Shown here: positions 1 through 7,831 of the stretch, piece by piece
How the letters are laid out: each line of letters opens with the position of its first letter
How positions within the stretch are numbered: the first letter of the stretch is position 1
From: an uncultured Burkholderiales Genera incertae sedis bacterium
GTDB taxonomy: Bacteria; Pseudomonadota; Gammaproteobacteria; Burkholderiales; Eutrophovitaceae
Direction: 5' to 3'
Assembly (NCBI GenBank): GCA_905478365.1
Contig: CAJQIK010000070.1
Span: forward strand, 1 to 34,470
DNA length: 34,470 nucleotides
Program-made: the position numbers and the translations under genes
The notes under the pieces: generated by a model
What the model saw: only the letters and a program-made list of their open reading frames with translations
The model's database searches: none
What the model was told of the DNA's origin: nothing

Positions 1-383
1 GCAATGCCGAGTGAGATCATGGCAAAGGGTGTCCCCGGTCGTCTGGTTGTCACAAACCCCAAAATCAAACTAAAAAATAACCCTGTCATACCACCGACTA
101 GAGGCATAAACGAAATAGGTAATCCAAAAGTTCCAGCTTCAACAAAATTGATGGCATGCGCTGTGACAAATGCACCAAGACCAAAATAAACAGCATGACC
201 GAATGATAAAAGACCCGTTTGACCAAGCAGCATATTGTAGGAGAGCGCGAAAATAATCATGATCCCCATTTGGGAGAGCATCGACAGAGAAAAGCCGCCG
301 GAGAAAATCAAGGGTAAAAATAAAAATAAGAGCGCTACTCCGCCCCATAACAATAATCGACCTGTATTAAACATCTCGCGCAT
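1..383 (-). CDS. livM: Branched-chain amino acid/amide ABC transporter permease LivM (partial, 3' end outside window)
   Basis: This is the N-terminal part (127 codons) of the second inner-membrane permease of a LivFGHMJ/Urt-type importer; the rest lies beyond the left edge. The translation begins MREMFNTGRLLLWGG and contains the family hallmark around residues 45-70, ALSYNMLLGQTGLLSFGHA, where LivM proteins carry NLLxGxxGLLSFGHAxF. Several hydrophobic segments are visible. The ATG at 383 lies one base after the livH stop (387-385), so the two permeases are translationally coupled. The paired ATPases (LivG, LivF) are expected further left. Substrate cannot be told from the permease: this family moves branched-chain amino acids, urea and short amides. 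Confidence 0.9.
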   Translation of the reverse strand, partial: MREMFNTGRLLLWGGVALLFLFLPLIFSGGFSLSMLSQMGIMIIFALSYNMLLGQTGLLSFGHAVYFGLGAFVTAHAINFVEAGTFGLPISFMPLVGGMTGLFFSLILGFVTTRRPGTPFAMISLGI

Positions 384-384
384 T

Positions 385-1332
385 CTAGCTCTCTCTCGTT
401 CCCATAAGACCCCGCGGTCGTACAATGAGCATCAACACCATTAGAAGATATGGCAGTACCGGAGCCATTTGCGAAATAGTGATTGATAAACCACCGTACC
501 AAGTCGAACCAGGATCGATGTTGACACCAAACACCGCCACTAAATCCAGGAACGACAAGTCTAGAGCTACTGAAAAAGTCTGGATGGCTCCAATTAATAA
601 CGAAGCGATGAAGGCACCCACGAGCGAACCCATTCCACCCAGCACAACGACTACAAATACTATCGAGCCTACGGCAAATGCCATACCTGGCTCCGTGATA
701 AAAAGGTTTCCACCCAGAACTCCAGCTAAACCCGCCAGTGCGCAACCGCCCGCAAATACGAGCATAAATACGCGCGGCACGTTGTGTCCCAGCGCCTGAA
801 CCATGTCCGGATGCGTTAAAGACGCCTGGACAATCATCCCAATACGGGTTTTTGTAAGAACTAAAAATAAAGCAGCAAGCATTCCAACAGAAACCAACAT
901 CATGAATGCCCGGTACGCGGGATATTGCGTATTGAATAAGGTAAACAATGTAAAGTTCAACGACTCGGGAATCCTATAATCCACCGGCGCCCTCCCCCAA
1001 ATGAGATGGACTATCTCTTCAATTACATACGCTAATCCAAAGGTGAACAAAAGTTCAGCCACATGTCCGAATTTATGGACTTTCCGCAGTCCATAGCGTT
1101 CGGTGATCGCACCGACAATCCCAACTAAAATCGGCGCGAGAAATAAGGCTGGCCAAAACCCAAACACAAGTCCTGTTTGATAGGCAAAGTAGGCGCCTAG
1201 CATGTAGAAACTAGCGTGCGCAAAATTTAAGACGCCCATCATGCTAAAAATCAGCGTCAGGCCCGAGGACAGCATAAACAGTAGTAATCCGTAAGACAGA
1301 CTATTCAGTAACGTTATGAGAAAAAATTCCAA
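385..1332 (-). CDS. livH: Branched-chain amino acid/amide ABC transporter permease LivH
   Basis: This is the 315-residue inner-membrane permease that pairs with LivM to form the channel of a type I ABC importer. The N-terminus (MEFFLITLLNSLSYGLLLF, then the GLTLIFSMMGVLNFAHASF region near residues 24-42) matches the conserved LivH opening, including the NFAHA element that aligns with SFGHA in LivM. About eight hydrophobic segments span the protein. The start is a TTG: an in-frame TAA sits two codons upstream and no ATG gives the conserved MEFF start. The gene lies 40 bases after the binding-protein gene and 1 base before livM, so a single operon is very likely. Confidence 0.93.
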   Translation of the reverse strand: MEFFLITLLNSLSYGLLLFMLSSGLTLIFSMMGVLNFAHASFYMLGAYFAYQTGLVFGFWPALFLAPILVGIVGAITERYGLRKVHKFGHVAELLFTFGLAYVIEEIVHLIWGRAPVDYRIPESLNFTLFTLFNTQYPAYRAFMMLVSVGMLAALFLVLTKTRIGMIVQASLTHPDMVQALGHNVPRVFMLVFAGGCALAGLAGVLGGNLFITEPGMAFAVGSIVFVVVVLGGMGSLVGAFIASLLIGAIQTFSVALDLSFLDLVAVFGVNIDPGSTWYGGLSITISQMAPVLPYLLMVLMLIVRPRGLMGTRES

Positions 1333-1372
1333 ACCTTAGGCCCTTGATATAGATCGATAAACTAAAACAACT

Positions 1373-2605
1373 TCACTCGAATTGACATGTCGTCGGCATA
1401 CGTGTCTTTTCGGCAGGAATTTCGGCGACAGTTTTAAATCCTAACCCAGAATTTTCAACCCCTATTAAACCGTTCTCCGGAGAAACTCTTACCAACTTCG
1501 ACACAAAGAGAGGCTGAAGCAACTGATGATTATCCCCACGCATCGAAACCAACCCGGTGTCATCCGTCAACGACATATTCCTTAATGCTGAGCCAACCGA
1601 TACAGGATCAGCACCACCTGATTCTATCATTGCCTTCTCTAACATTCTGACGGCGCGACGAACTGAGCCATAATAAGCATCCTCAAAAACGTCGGGATGC
1701 TGGTTTCGATAAAGCGCGGCATTGTTTCTTGTCAGTTCATTGATATTCGCATGCCAATTCGTAATTTGATGTACACGCTCGATACCAGCCTCCCCAATTG
1801 TAGATACGCCACCAGTCATACCCACATTAAATGTGAAAAAATCCACATCGACTCCCATCTGTCTTGCCGATTTAATCAACAGCGTCAAGTCACTTCCCCA
1901 ATTGCCAGTAACTATCGCTTGAGCACCTGAACTTTTTATTTTAGCAATGTATGGCGAAAAATCTTTGACCCTTCCAATTGGGTGTAAATCGTCACCCACA
2001 ATGCTTAGGTCGGGACGTTTTCGTTTTAGCATTGAGCGCGCGGCCCCCGCGACCGCTTGACCATAAGAGTAGTCTTGATTAATCAAGTAAACTGATTCGA
2101 TATCTTCGCGCACCGCGATATATTCAGTCAGCGCAGCCATCTTCATATCAACGTCGGCATCAAATCTAAAATGACTTCTCTTGCAATGTTCATTGGTCAA
2201 CGCCGGATCAAGCGCTGCATAATTTATGAAAAGAACCGGATGACTCGGATTTCGCCGATTATGCTTCGCAATGGCATCTGTTAGAGCAGTTGCAACGCTA
2301 GAACTATTACCTTGAAACACATAGTCAACTCCAACATCTAGCGCCGAGCGGAATGCTAACAAAGCCTCTTGAGGATTTGTCTTATTATCAAACGGCAAGA
2401 CCGTAATACGCATACCATCCGGTAAGCTGCCGCGGCGATTCACTGCTTCAACCTCAAGCTCTAGGTGCCTCAACGCAACTTCACCAATGTTAGCGAAAGG
2501 TCCGCTCAGCCCCTCCACGAAACCGATTTTTATCTCTTTACTCGTTTCGCTGCACGAAACTTGACAACACAAAATCAAACTAAACACCAAATACAAAAAC
2601 CGCAT
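1373..2605 (-). CDS. Periplasmic branched-chain amino acid-type ABC transporter substrate-binding protein
   Basis: This 410-residue exported protein of the Peripla_BP_6 / type I periplasmic-binding fold should capture substrate for the adjacent LivHM permeases. The ATG at 2605 is preferred over one 15 codons upstream because GAGGGGG lies just before it and the shorter protein begins with a clean signal sequence (MRFLYLVFSLILCCQVSCS). A cysteine follows QVS at the likely cleavage site, so a lipoprotein is possible although the lipobox is poor. The mature part opens KIGFVEGLSGPFANIGE, the typical ligand-lobe start. VYLINQDYSYGQAVAGAA marks the second Rossmann-like lobe. The ligand cannot be assigned from sequence alone; amino acids, amides and urea are all options. 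Confidence 0.88.
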   Translation of the reverse strand: MRFLYLVFSLILCCQVSCSETSKEIKIGFVEGLSGPFANIGEVALRHLELEVEAVNRRGSLPDGMRITVLPFDNKTNPQEALLAFRSALDVGVDYVFQGNSSSVATALTDAIAKHNRRNPSHPVLFINYAALDPALTNEHCKRSHFRFDADVDMKMAALTEYIAVREDIESVYLINQDYSYGQAVAGAARSMLKRKRPDLSIVGDDLHPIGRVKDFSPYIAKIKSSGAQAIVTGNWGSDLTLLIKSARQMGVDVDFFTFNVGMTGGVSTIGEAGIERVHQITNWHANINELTRNNAALYRNQHPDVFEDAYYGSVRRAVRMLEKAMIESGGADPVSVGSALRNMSLTDDTGLVSMRGDNHQLLQPLFVSKLVRVSPENGLIGVENSGLGFKTVAEIPAEKTRMPTTCQFE

Positions 2606-2709
2606 CAAATCCCCCTCGGATAAATATCGGGAGTACAAATACTTATCCAACTATTATTTTTTACCTTTAATGTAGCAAGTTACTTCGTTAGCATACTACC
2701 CATTCTGTC

Positions 2710-2748
2710 TTTTTTCGATATGACCCGTTTTCTATTTTTTCGATATGA
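2710..2748 (+). repeat. Tandem 14-bp direct repeat (TTTTTTCGATATGA, period 25 bp)
   Basis: The identical 14-mer occurs at 2710-2723 and 2735-2748. The 25-bp period is close to two and a half helical turns. Both copies lie in the promoter region of the acyl-CoA ligase gene, and the second overlaps its likely -10 element, so they could be regulator half-sites or a chance duplication. Confidence 0.6.
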
Positions 2749-2749
2749 T
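2720..2749 (+). promoter_or_regulatory. Putative sigma-70-type promoter of the acyl-CoA ligase gene
   Basis: A -10-like TATGAT (2744-2749, five of six consensus bases) is preceded by an 18-bp spacer and a weak -35-like ATGACC (2720-2725). Transcription would begin near 2756 and give a short leader before the ATG at 2790. This is read by eye only. Confidence 0.4.
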
Positions 2750-2789
2750 GTCTGAGTTTTGGATCAATTGTTTTGGTAAGGAAATAAAT

Positions 2790-4424
2790 ATGCATGGTCA
2801 AATGATGGATATGCCGCTCCTGATATCGAGCCTTTTGCAACACGCTGATCGCTACAACGGTGAATCGGAAATTGTCAGCAGGTTAGTTGATGGCAAAGTA
2901 CATCGATATACATACCGTGAGGCTCACGCGAGAACTCGGCAATTCGCAAACGCTCTTTTAAATCTCGGGATAATGCCTGGCGATCGACTGGGCACACTGG
3001 CTTGGAACACGCACAGACACTATGAGGCTTATTTCGGCATCGCTGGTATTGGCGCTATTAGCCACACCATTAATCCGCGCTTATTTCCTGAACAAATAAC
3101 GTACATCGTCAACCACGCTGAGGATAAATTATTATTCATAGATGAAACATTTATCCCATTAATCGAGAAACTTTCACCGCAACTTCCAACAGTCGAAAAA
3201 ATCGTTATTCTCACTGACAAAACCGACATTAAGACGTCATTAACCAATTGGATCTCGTATGAAGAGCTCATCTCTGGTCAGTCCGACGAACTCAAATGGC
3301 CGACTTTTGACGAGCAAAGCGCTTCATCCTTATGTTACACCTCGGGTACAACAGGCAACCCGAAAGGCGTACTTTACTCACATCGATCCACAATGATTCA
3401 CACTTATACAGCCGCGATGCCCGACGCATTCAACATCTCAGTGCAAGATGTGGTCATGCCGATTGTTCCTATGTTTCACGTGAATGCATGGGGTCTACCC
3501 TACCTGTGCACAATGACAGGTGCCAAAATAGTATTTCCAGGTCCTGCTATGGATGGAGAAAGCTTGTGCCAACTAATGAAAGCAGAAAACGTGACATTGT
3601 CTGCTGGAGTGCCCACAGTTTGGGCTGGTGTTGAATCCCACCTGAAAGATAAAAAATTAAAACTCCCCAACCTTAAACGTATTGTTATTGGCGGTTCAGC
3701 GTGCCCGGACTCAATGATTCGATCATTCGAAATAGATCATGACGTTGAGGTGGCTCACGCATGGGGGATGACGGAGCTTAGTCCGCTCGGCACTTTCAAC
3801 ACGTTCAAACCGAAACACGTCGCACTTGATCGTGATGCCCAATTAGCGTTTAAAGGAAAACAAGGGAAAGTGCTATTCGGTGTCGAAATGAAAATCGTTG
3901 ACGATGAAGGCAATGAGCTTCCTTGGGATGGAAAAACGTTTGGTGATCTATTAGTCAGGGGCCCGAACGTACTGACCAACTATTTTAAACAAACCGAACC
4001 CCTCTTGATTCCTGATACAGAAAAAAAGGGCTGGTTCGATACTGGCGACGTGGCGACAATCGATCCCGACGGCTACATGCAAATTACCGACCGATCTAAA
4101 GATGTCATCAAATCAGGCGGGGAGTGGATCAGTTCCATTGAAATTGAAAATACCGCGGTATCGCACAAAGACATTGTAGAAGCCGCTGTAATAGCTGTCG
4201 CACATCCCAAATGGGATGAGCGACCGTTATTAATTGTCGTAAAAAAACAAGATGCCATCCTCAGTCGAGAGGATATTTTAGAGTTTTTCGTGGGTAAGGT
4301 TGCTAAATGGTGCATTCCAGACGATGTTGTATTTGTCGATGAAATACCTCACACCGCTACAGGAAAAATCTTAAAAACAAAACTACGAGAAGACTTCGCT
4401 GGCTACAACATTAGCTCTGCTTAA
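2790..4424 (+). CDS. Acyl-CoA synthetase, DmdB-like (methylthiopropionate/medium-chain fatty acid CoA ligase type)
   Basis: This ANL-superfamily adenylating enzyme makes an acyl-CoA from a carboxylic acid, ATP and CoA in the cytoplasm. The AMP-binding P-loop motif is clear (YTSGTTGNPKGVLYSHRS, about residues 185-202), with the GWFDTGDVA motif near 410 and the catalytic lysine in the C-terminal PHTATGKILKTKLRE. The start at ATG 2790 is chosen because TAAGGA lies just upstream and the N-terminus MHGQMMDMPLLISSLLQHA resembles known DmdB proteins of the DMSP demethylation pathway. Length (544 aa) fits. DmdB relatives also activate medium-chain fatty acids, so the substrate stays open. The gene is divergent from the liv operon and convergent with ghrA (13-base gap). 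Confidence 0.88.
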   Translation: MHGQMMDMPLLISSLLQHADRYNGESEIVSRLVDGKVHRYTYREAHARTRQFANALLNLGIMPGDRLGTLAWNTHRHYEAYFGIAGIGAISHTINPRLFPEQITYIVNHAEDKLLFIDETFIPLIEKLSPQLPTVEKIVILTDKTDIKTSLTNWISYEELISGQSDELKWPTFDEQSASSLCYTSGTTGNPKGVLYSHRSTMIHTYTAAMPDAFNISVQDVVMPIVPMFHVNAWGLPYLCTMTGAKIVFPGPAMDGESLCQLMKAENVTLSAGVPTVWAGVESHLKDKKLKLPNLKRIVIGGSACPDSMIRSFEIDHDVEVAHAWGMTELSPLGTFNTFKPKHVALDRDAQLAFKGKQGKVLFGVEMKIVDDEGNELPWDGKTFGDLLVRGPNVLTNYFKQTEPLLIPDTEKKGWFDTGDVATIDPDGYMQITDRSKDVIKSGGEWISSIEIENTAVSHKDIVEAAVIAVAHPKWDERPLLIVVKKQDAILSREDILEFFVGKVAKWCIPDDVVFVDEIPHTATGKILKTKLREDFAGYNISSA

Positions 4425-4437
4425 TTGTTTTTAACAT

Positions 4438-5379
4438 CTAGTAACCTTTCTTTCGGTCTACCAAGGATGGCAAACCACCCGCTTCTATAAGTTGGATATT
4501 ACCGATGATTTGATCGAGCGCACCTTCAGGAGGTGTAATGGCAGCAACATGGGGTGTAACTATTACATTAGGATGATTCCATAATTGGTTTTCTCGCGGC
4601 AAAGGTTCACGCTCGAAGACATCCAACATCGCACCTGCGATCGCTTTTTTCTTCAAGGCCTCCAACAAGTCCTCTTCTTTCAAATGACGGCCACGCCCAA
4701 TGTTGATTAAAAAAGAATCCATGGACATACGACTTAAAAAATCTTTGTCAATTAACTGCTCGGTTGTTTGGGTCAAGGGCAGCAAATTAATTACAACTCT
4801 TGCCTTGGCCAGAAAGCTTTCTAATCCGTCGTCGCCACAAAAAGAAAGGATACCGTCAATTTCTTTTGGTGACGTACTCCAGCCCAAGACAGGAAACCCT
4901 AACCGCGAGACTTGCTCTGCCACTACCGAACCGATAGCACCCAAACCCATTACTCCAACTGAGAACTGCTCTACAGGTTCAATATCGAGTATAGGCTCCC
5001 AATGTTTAGAGGCCTGAAGATTCTCGTAAATTCCAAAACGTCTTTGAAAACGAAGAATCCCGTAAATTACGTAGTGCGCCATTTGTTGTGCCATACCGGC
5101 ATCTTCAAGACGAACAATAGGAACCTCGGGTAAATCAGGATCTCTCAATAAGGCATCAACACCTGCCCCCAACACGAAAATCGCTTTTAAGTTTTCAAAA
5201 GTTTGAAGCAATCCATTAGGCGGGCTCCACACTAACGCGTATTCAACGCGTTCTTTTTTCGTGGCATGTTCAAGCAGCTCGAATTGAAAGCCCGGCAAAT
5301 CTCGCTCAAGACGGGTCTTATATACCGTTTGATCTTCCGAAGGACTATAAAAGCCGATAACTGGAAGCGTGTCTGACAT
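4438..5379 (-). CDS. ghrA: Glyoxylate/hydroxypyruvate reductase A family 2-hydroxyacid dehydrogenase
   Basis: This 313-residue NAD(P)H-dependent D-2-hydroxyacid dehydrogenase has the length of E. coli GhrA. It should reduce glyoxylate or hydroxypyruvate in the cytoplasm, or act on a related 2-keto acid. The nucleotide-binding GxGxxG is in GVMGLGAIGSVVAEQ (about residue 143). The catalytic Arg-Glu-His set is visible as NIGRGRHL, the glutamate in DVFEREPLP, and TPHVAA. GAGVDALL near residue 73 is also typical of the GhrA subgroup. It starts 17 bases after the panC stop and probably ends the panB-panC-ghrA operon. A GAGAGG ribosome-binding site precedes the ATG. Exact substrate is inferred from the subgroup only. 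Confidence 0.85.
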   Translation of the reverse strand: MSDTLPVIGFYSPSEDQTVYKTRLERDLPGFQFELLEHATKKERVEYALVWSPPNGLLQTFENLKAIFVLGAGVDALLRDPDLPEVPIVRLEDAGMAQQMAHYVIYGILRFQRRFGIYENLQASKHWEPILDIEPVEQFSVGVMGLGAIGSVVAEQVSRLGFPVLGWSTSPKEIDGILSFCGDDGLESFLAKARVVINLLPLTQTTEQLIDKDFLSRMSMDSFLINIGRGRHLKEEDLLEALKKKAIAGAMLDVFEREPLPRENQLWNHPNVIVTPHVAAITPPEGALDQIIGNIQLIEAGGLPSLVDRKKGY

Positions 5380-5396
5380 GGCAATATATACCTCTC

Positions 5397-6230
5397 TTAG
5401 TCGACATTAATTTCTAAATTATCAATCAGTCGGGTCGATCCTAAAGTCGCCGCACCAAGAACAACTAATTTTGTTTCATCCTCCGTGGGCCTGCGTAAAC
5501 CCTTTTGAGCACGGATCACTACATAATCCACGTTCCAACCATATCGTGCGAGACGAGCGCCAGCAGCATACTCCATCGCTACGTATTTTCGGTCTCCATC
5601 GAGAATCGCAGATCTAATGCCATTCATGGTGTCCCTCATTCTCGGCGCTTCTTTCCGCTCCTCATCTGATAAAAACCGGTTCCTCGACGATAGAGCTAAC
5701 CCATCCTCAGCTCGAACTGTTTCAGCGGACACAATCTCGATAGGTAAACATAGTTGTTCTGTTAATTCTCGAATAATCGCAAGTTGTTGATAGTCTTTTT
5801 TTCCAAAAACAGCCAATTGTGGTTGAACAGCATTAAACAACTTGGAAACAACAGTGCAGACTCCACGAAAATGTCCAGGCCTAAACCGACCTTCCAAACG
5901 CTTGGCAACTTTCGGGGGATCAATAAAAAAGACTTGTGGTTCAGGGTACATTTCCTCTTCATTTGGACAAAAAACAATATCATTGCCTAATGCTTCCAAC
6001 TTCTCGCAATCATCCTCAAAAGTCCGAGGATATTGCTCAAAATCCTCGCCCTGACCAAACTGTAGACGATTGACAAAAATAGTTGTCACGACCGTCGGCG
6101 CTCGCTCTTTACCGATGCGCACCAAACTTAAATGGCCGTCATGAATATTTCCCATTGTTGGCACACAGCACACTCGCGACTCAGATGACAGTCGGGCCCT
6201 AAGCTCGGAAATCTTTCTAATCACTTGCAT
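5397..6230 (-). CDS. panC: Pantothenate synthetase (pantoate--beta-alanine ligase)
   Basis: PanC condenses pantoate with beta-alanine using ATP, the last step of pantothenate (vitamin B5) synthesis. The 277-residue protein has the HIGH-like element (VPTMGNIHDGHLSLVR, about residues 23-38), FVNRLQFG near 52-59, FGKKDYQQLAIIRE around residues 142-155 and the LSSRN element that replaces KMSKS. The variant FVNRLQF, where enterics have FVNPMQF, is my recollection of betaproteobacterial PanC and supports that affinity. AAGGAG lies about 10 bases before the ATG. The gene follows panB after 49 bases and precedes ghrA after 17, so co-transcription is likely. Confidence 0.97.
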   Translation of the reverse strand: MQVIRKISELRARLSSESRVCCVPTMGNIHDGHLSLVRIGKERAPTVVTTIFVNRLQFGQGEDFEQYPRTFEDDCEKLEALGNDIVFCPNEEEMYPEPQVFFIDPPKVAKRLEGRFRPGHFRGVCTVVSKLFNAVQPQLAVFGKKDYQQLAIIRELTEQLCLPIEIVSAETVRAEDGLALSSRNRFLSDEERKEAPRMRDTMNGIRSAILDGDRKYVAMEYAAGARLARYGWNVDYVVIRAQKGLRRPTEDETKLVVLGAATLGSTRLIDNLEINVD

Positions 6231-6279
6231 TGCTCTAAATCTCCTTGATGCACGATTTTAAAAATCCATGACTCACTAA

Positions 6280-7074
6280 TTAAAAACAGTGCTCAGGCGC
6301 CGGAAATGCCCCTGACTTGACCTCCGAAGCATAGGCCTTGACGGCATCCAATATTGAAGGAGCACCTGTCATGAAATTCTTAACAAATTTAGGTTTACGA
6401 CCTTGATAAATATCTAACATATCGTACAAGTTGAGGATTTGACCAGAGCAAAATGGTCCCGCACCAATACCAATCACAGGAATACTGACAGCCTCCGTTA
6501 CCCTTTTACCTACTTCATTGGGAACTAATTCAAGGACCAATCCAGCGGCACCGGCTGATTCCAGCGCCTTTGCTGCCGCGACTAGTTCGTCGGTAGCTTC
6601 TTCGGTCTTACCTTGAACTTTAAACCCACCCAAAGCATGAACGGATTGAGGTGTTAAACCGATATGACCAAAAACTGGGATCCCACGCTCAACAACAAAA
6701 TTCACGGTATCCGCCATCACCTCACCTCCCTCGAGCTTTACCATATGCGCGCCTGCCGCCATCAGCTCCACCGCATTTTCAAAAGCCTGTTCAGGACTTC
6801 GTTGATAGCTACCAAACGGCAGATCCCCAACGATCAATGCGCGATTTGTCGCTTTGGCTACGCAGCGAGTGTGATACACCATATCGTCCATAGTGACGCC
6901 GAGTGTCGAGCTCTCTCCTTGAACGACCATTCCAAGAGAATCTCCAATCAAGAACATGTCAATTTCGGCTGCATCAAGCATGCCAGCAAAACTAGCATCG
7001 GTGCATGTCAACATCGTAATTGGATCATTTTCAACACGCATTTTTTCAAGCGTCGAGGTTGTTACTTTCGCCAT
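6280..7074 (-). CDS. panB: 3-methyl-2-oxobutanoate hydroxymethyltransferase
   Basis: PanB transfers a hydroxymethyl group from 5,10-methylenetetrahydrofolate to 3-methyl-2-oxobutanoate, making ketopantoate, the committed step to pantothenate and CoA. The 264-residue length equals that of the E. coli enzyme. Typical blocks are LTCTDASFAGMLDAAEIDM, FLIGDSLGMVVQG with a metal-ligand aspartate, the AHMVKLEGG substrate block, and IPVIGIGAGPFCSGQIL. The ATG at 7074 is preferred over a GTG two codons upstream because GAAGGAG is spaced 5 bases from it. It heads the panB-panC-ghrA operon. PanD and PanE are not in the window. Confidence 0.97.
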   Translation of the reverse strand: MAKVTTSTLEKMRVENDPITMLTCTDASFAGMLDAAEIDMFLIGDSLGMVVQGESSTLGVTMDDMVYHTRCVAKATNRALIVGDLPFGSYQRSPEQAFENAVELMAAGAHMVKLEGGEVMADTVNFVVERGIPVFGHIGLTPQSVHALGGFKVQGKTEEATDELVAAAKALESAGAAGLVLELVPNEVGKRVTEAVSIPVIGIGAGPFCSGQILNLYDMLDIYQGRKPKFVKNFMTGAPSILDAVKAYASEVKSGAFPAPEHCF

Positions 7075-7245
7075 TATCACTCCTTCACAGTTTTTGACTG
7101 CGACCAGAGGTACTTAACCGTCTAGTCTGATTCACTATTAAGTTTATTTGTTGCATCTTAAATATCCTACCTATAGGAGTTTACTAGTTACATTCCTTCC
7201 CAGCTTGGAACCAACATAACTTGCAATAAACCGATAGGAGCTCGT

Positions 7246-7290
7246 ATGAATTTTCATCAGAAATTCGCTGAGCATTATATCCTTGAATAG
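7246..7290 (+). CDS. Possible 14-codon small ORF (unsupported as a gene)
   Basis: In the gap between panB and folK a 14-residue ORF (MNFHQKFAEHYILE) has a good ribosome-binding site, TAGGAG, 5 bases before its ATG. It is antisense to the direction of both neighbours. No family is recognised and no convincing promoter precedes it. It is listed because the start context is better than chance, but it may be spurious. I see nothing else in 7075-7336. Confidence 0.15.
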   Translation: MNFHQKFAEHYILE

Positions 7291-7336
7291 AAAATAGTGA
7301 TCAAAGCCAGAGTCACTTGTAATACTTTCACGCTCT

Positions 7337-7831
7337 CTACAACTTAGAAACCATCGAGTCGCCCAAGATTTCTGTCGAAATCATTGAGCTAAAATTCTTA
7401 GAAGCACCTATTTCTGGTGCAATCTCTAAGAGTGGCTTTAAGACAAAAGCCCTAGAAAACATTCGCGGATGAGGAATACAAATATCCGGAGACTCGTATC
7501 TAAGCTCCCCAAATAATAAGACATCTAAGTCAATAATTCGTGGGCCATTACGGATTGTCCTTACCCGTCCAAACTTAGCCTCAATATTAAATAAACAGTG
7601 GAGTAATGAATCGGGCCCCATATCGACTGAAATCTTACAAACTGCATTTATGAATTCTGGTTGCTCAATAATACCGACGGGTGCGGATCGATACAAAGAG
7701 GACGCCGCAATTAACTGAACATGCTCTAACTGACTGATGTCCTTCAATGCCTCATTCACATTGCGTTTTGGATTATTTAGATTTGACCCTAGGCCAATAA
7801 ACGCAACCTCCCTAGATGTGAACGGCTTCAC
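7337..7831 (-). CDS. folK: 2-amino-4-hydroxy-6-hydroxymethyldihydropteridine pyrophosphokinase
   Basis: FolK (HPPK) transfers pyrophosphate from ATP to 6-hydroxymethyl-7,8-dihydropterin in folate synthesis. The 164-residue protein has the full family pattern: AFIGLGSNLNNPKRNV at the N-terminus, SSLYRSAPVG near residues 44-53, QPEFINAVCKI, and the signature RNGPRIIDLDVLLFGE with the two magnesium-binding aspartates, followed by IPHPRMFSRAFVLKPL. Its ATG overlaps the pcnB stop by 4 bases (ATGA), so translation is coupled to pcnB, a common pairing in proteobacteria. Its folate product is needed by PanB and PurN, also encoded nearby. Confidence 0.97.
   Translation of the reverse strand: MKPFTSREVAFIGLGSNLNNPKRNVNEALKDISQLEHVQLIAASSLYRSAPVGIIEQPEFINAVCKISVDMGPDSLLHCLFNIEAKFGRVRTIRNGPRIIDLDVLLFGELRYESPDICIPHPRMFSRAFVLKPLLEIAPEIGASKNFSSMISTEILGDSMVSKL

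Noticed and set aside
139-348. Apparent small ORF on the minus strand at the left edge
   Set aside because: It is an out-of-frame reading of livM; the true frame starts at 383 and runs off the window edge with the LivM hallmark.
6664-7125. 153-codon plus-strand ORF over panB
   Set aside because: It is the antisense shadow of panB, whose motifs are certain; the translation looks random.
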